From positions 22,984 through 86,983 of the forward strand of contig DASSWB010000026.1 in NCBI GenBank assembly GCA_035705495.1: a stretch of DNA of 64,000 nt, given 5' to 3'. This document shows, piece by piece, positions 62,897 to 64,000 of the stretch; the first letter of the stretch is position 1, and every line of letters begins with the position of its first letter. This DNA comes from DASSWB01 sp035705495. Its GTDB lineage: Bacteria > Bacteroidota > Bacteroidia > Flavobacteriales > Flavobacteriaceae. Position numbers and translations under genes: made by a program. The notes beneath the pieces were generated by a model, which saw nothing but the letters and a program-made list of their open reading frames with translations, was not told the DNA's origin and made no database searches.

Positions 62897-62934
62897 GTAT
62901 AAGGCATAATGTACACCGTATAACGTATAATGTA
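62897..62934. repeat. Two 17-base direct repeats between fabH and HMG-CoA lyase
   Basis: GTATAAGGCATAATGTA (62897-62913) and GTATAACGTATAATGTA (62918-62934) differ at two positions and are separated by CACC. The sequence resembles intergenic repeats dispersed in Flavobacteria genomes. It appears only here in this window as far as I can see. Confidence 0.7.
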
Positions 62935-63000
62935 AGTTGTAATCTCTTAAAGACCTAAGAATGCGAGAGATAAAAAGTCTCAAAAAGATTGAATTCATTT

Positions 63001-63864
63001 ATGAAGGAAATTAAAATCATTGAATGTCCGCGGGATGCGATGCAGGGAATAAAGGATTTTATTCCTACAGATAAAAAAGTGCAGTATATTCAATCGCTTT
63101 TGCGTTGCGGATTTGACACCATTGATTTTGGAAGTTTCGTTTCCCCAAAAGCAATCCCGCAGATGGTTGATACCGCCGAAGTTCTTTCTAAATTGGATTT
63201 GTCCAAAACCCGAAGTAAACTGTTGGCCATTATTGCAAATTCGCGCGGTGCCCAAGAAGCAGCATCCCATAAAGAGATAAAGTATCTGGGTTATCCTTTT
63301 TCAATTTCGGAAAATTTCCAGATGCGAAACACGCACAAAACAATTGCACAATCAATTGAACTGTTACAAGAGATTTTGGAAATAGCCGACAAGAAAGACA
63401 AAGAAGTGGTGGCCTATCTTTCCATGGGATTCGGAAATCCGTACGGAGATCCATGGAATGTGGAAATAGTAGGGGAGTGGACACAAAAGCTTTCTGAAAT
63501 GGGTGTTAAAATCCTTTCTTTGTCAGATACAGTGGGCAGTTCGACTCCAGAAATCATAGATTATTTGTTCTCTAATTTAATTCCGCAGTTTCCCAACATC
63601 GAATTTGGAGCTCATTTACATACCACACCCACGAGTTGGCATGAAAAAGTAGATGCCGCTTTTAAAGCAGGATGCACCAGATTTGACGGTGCCATTCAAG
63701 GATTTGGTGGTTGCCCAATGGCAAAAGATGAATTAACCGGAAATATGCCCACCGAAAAAATTCTTTCCTATTGCACAGCAAAAAAAGCAGAAACCCACGT
63801 GAAGATGATGAGTTTTGAATCGGCTTATAATGAGGCGACTAAAATTTTTAGTGTCTATCATTGA
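63001..63864 (+). CDS. mvaB: Hydroxymethylglutaryl-CoA lyase
   Basis: A 287-residue DRE-TIM barrel lyase that splits HMG-CoA into acetoacetate and acetyl-CoA in leucine and ketone-body metabolism. ATG at 63001 chosen over an in-frame TTG at 62989. KIIECPRDAMQGIKDFIP with the R-D-x-x-Q start of the active site, GSFVSPKAIPQMVDTAEV, SLSDTVGSSTPEII and HLHTTPTSWHEKV, then GCTRFDGAIQGFGGCPMAKDEL (metal-binding His pair and catalytic Cys) are all present. Confidence 0.94.
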   Translation: MKEIKIIECPRDAMQGIKDFIPTDKKVQYIQSLLRCGFDTIDFGSFVSPKAIPQMVDTAEVLSKLDLSKTRSKLLAIIANSRGAQEAASHKEIKYLGYPFSISENFQMRNTHKTIAQSIELLQEILEIADKKDKEVVAYLSMGFGNPYGDPWNVEIVGEWTQKLSEMGVKILSLSDTVGSSTPEIIDYLFSNLIPQFPNIEFGAHLHTTPTSWHEKVDAAFKAGCTRFDGAIQGFGGCPMAKDELTGNMPTEKILSYCTAKKAETHVKMMSFESAYNEATKIFSVYH

Positions 63865-63928
63865 TTCCTTCACCTATTCTTTCCGAAGTAAAAAACTCGA
63901 TTTTAATTTGAATTTAATCTAAATAAGC

Positions 63929-63959
63929 TTTGGCAAACGGATTTTGGTTTTTATATTTG
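63929..63959 (+). promoter_or_regulatory. Perfect Bacteroidota promoter facing right out of the window
   Basis: TTTG at 63929-63932 and TATATTTG at 63952-63959, exactly 19 bases apart, reproduce the TTTG-N19-TAnnTTTG consensus. The remaining 41 bases hold no ORF, so the controlled gene starts beyond the window. Confidence 0.75.
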
Positions 63960-64000
63960 CGCCTGAAAATTAATTATTATTTTAAATCAGTCTAAATAAA

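Overview
The window is AT-rich, tightly packed bacterial chromosome from a member of the Bacteroidota, most likely family Flavobacteriaceae. The clues are two secreted proteins with type IX secretion type B sorting domains, promoters of the TTTG-N19-TAnnTTTG kind, flavobacterial families (DUF5606, an OstA-like protein, a calcineurin-phosphatase/Omp85 fusion, an HD-PycTM fusion), and weak or absent Shine-Dalgarno sequences. I saw no rRNA, tRNA, CRISPR array, transposase or prophage. No stretch over 300 bases lacks a gene or gene remnant.

Layout. 1-6.7 kb (minus strand): relA/spoT, a Fur-family regulator, purA, an OstA/LptA-like protein and a class III aminotransferase cut by the window edge. 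6.9-11.76 kb (plus strand): an accessory island with a lipoprotein carrying an HExxH motif, split by an apparent one-base frameshift, then a run of small signal-peptide proteins, an orphan C-terminal module and directly repeated debris, closed by a strong terminator. It is organised like a polymorphic toxin with tandem immunity genes and is the most unusual part of the window. 11.8-22.4 kb: housekeeping and envelope genes (Ste24-type protease, DUF479, glmM, LpxL-like acyltransferase, rhomboid, SIMPL, TlpA-like lipoprotein, a large GAF protein, HD-PycTM protein). 22.5-34.1 kb: phosphatase-Omp85 fusion, uvrB, two large type IX cargo proteins. 34.2-41.5 kb: ABC exporter pair, a conserved unknown, nucleoid-associated protein, pRiA4b ORF-3-like protein, heme A synthase, CCA-adding enzyme. 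41.5-50.8 kb: an LPS/surface glycan locus with tsaC embedded: five glycosyltransferases of families 2 and 4 or similar, one family 9 heptosyltransferase, polysaccharide pyruvyl transferase, a Kdo-kinase-like protein and a cytidylyltransferase/KdsC fusion. 50.8-64 kb: dapD, ruvX, def, DUF5606, mazG, hsp20, a secreted fibre-like protein, dps, a small unknown, a TPR hybrid histidine kinase, htpG, a FabH homologue and HMG-CoA lyase.

Envelope biogenesis dominates: amino-sugar supply (glmM), lipid A acylation, the LptA-like protein, glycan assembly, Omp85 and type IX cargo. The second theme is stress response (RelA/SpoT, Fur, Dps, HtpG, Hsp20, MazG). The 6.9-11.8 kb island stands apart by its paralogous repeats, pseudogenes and start-codon loss.
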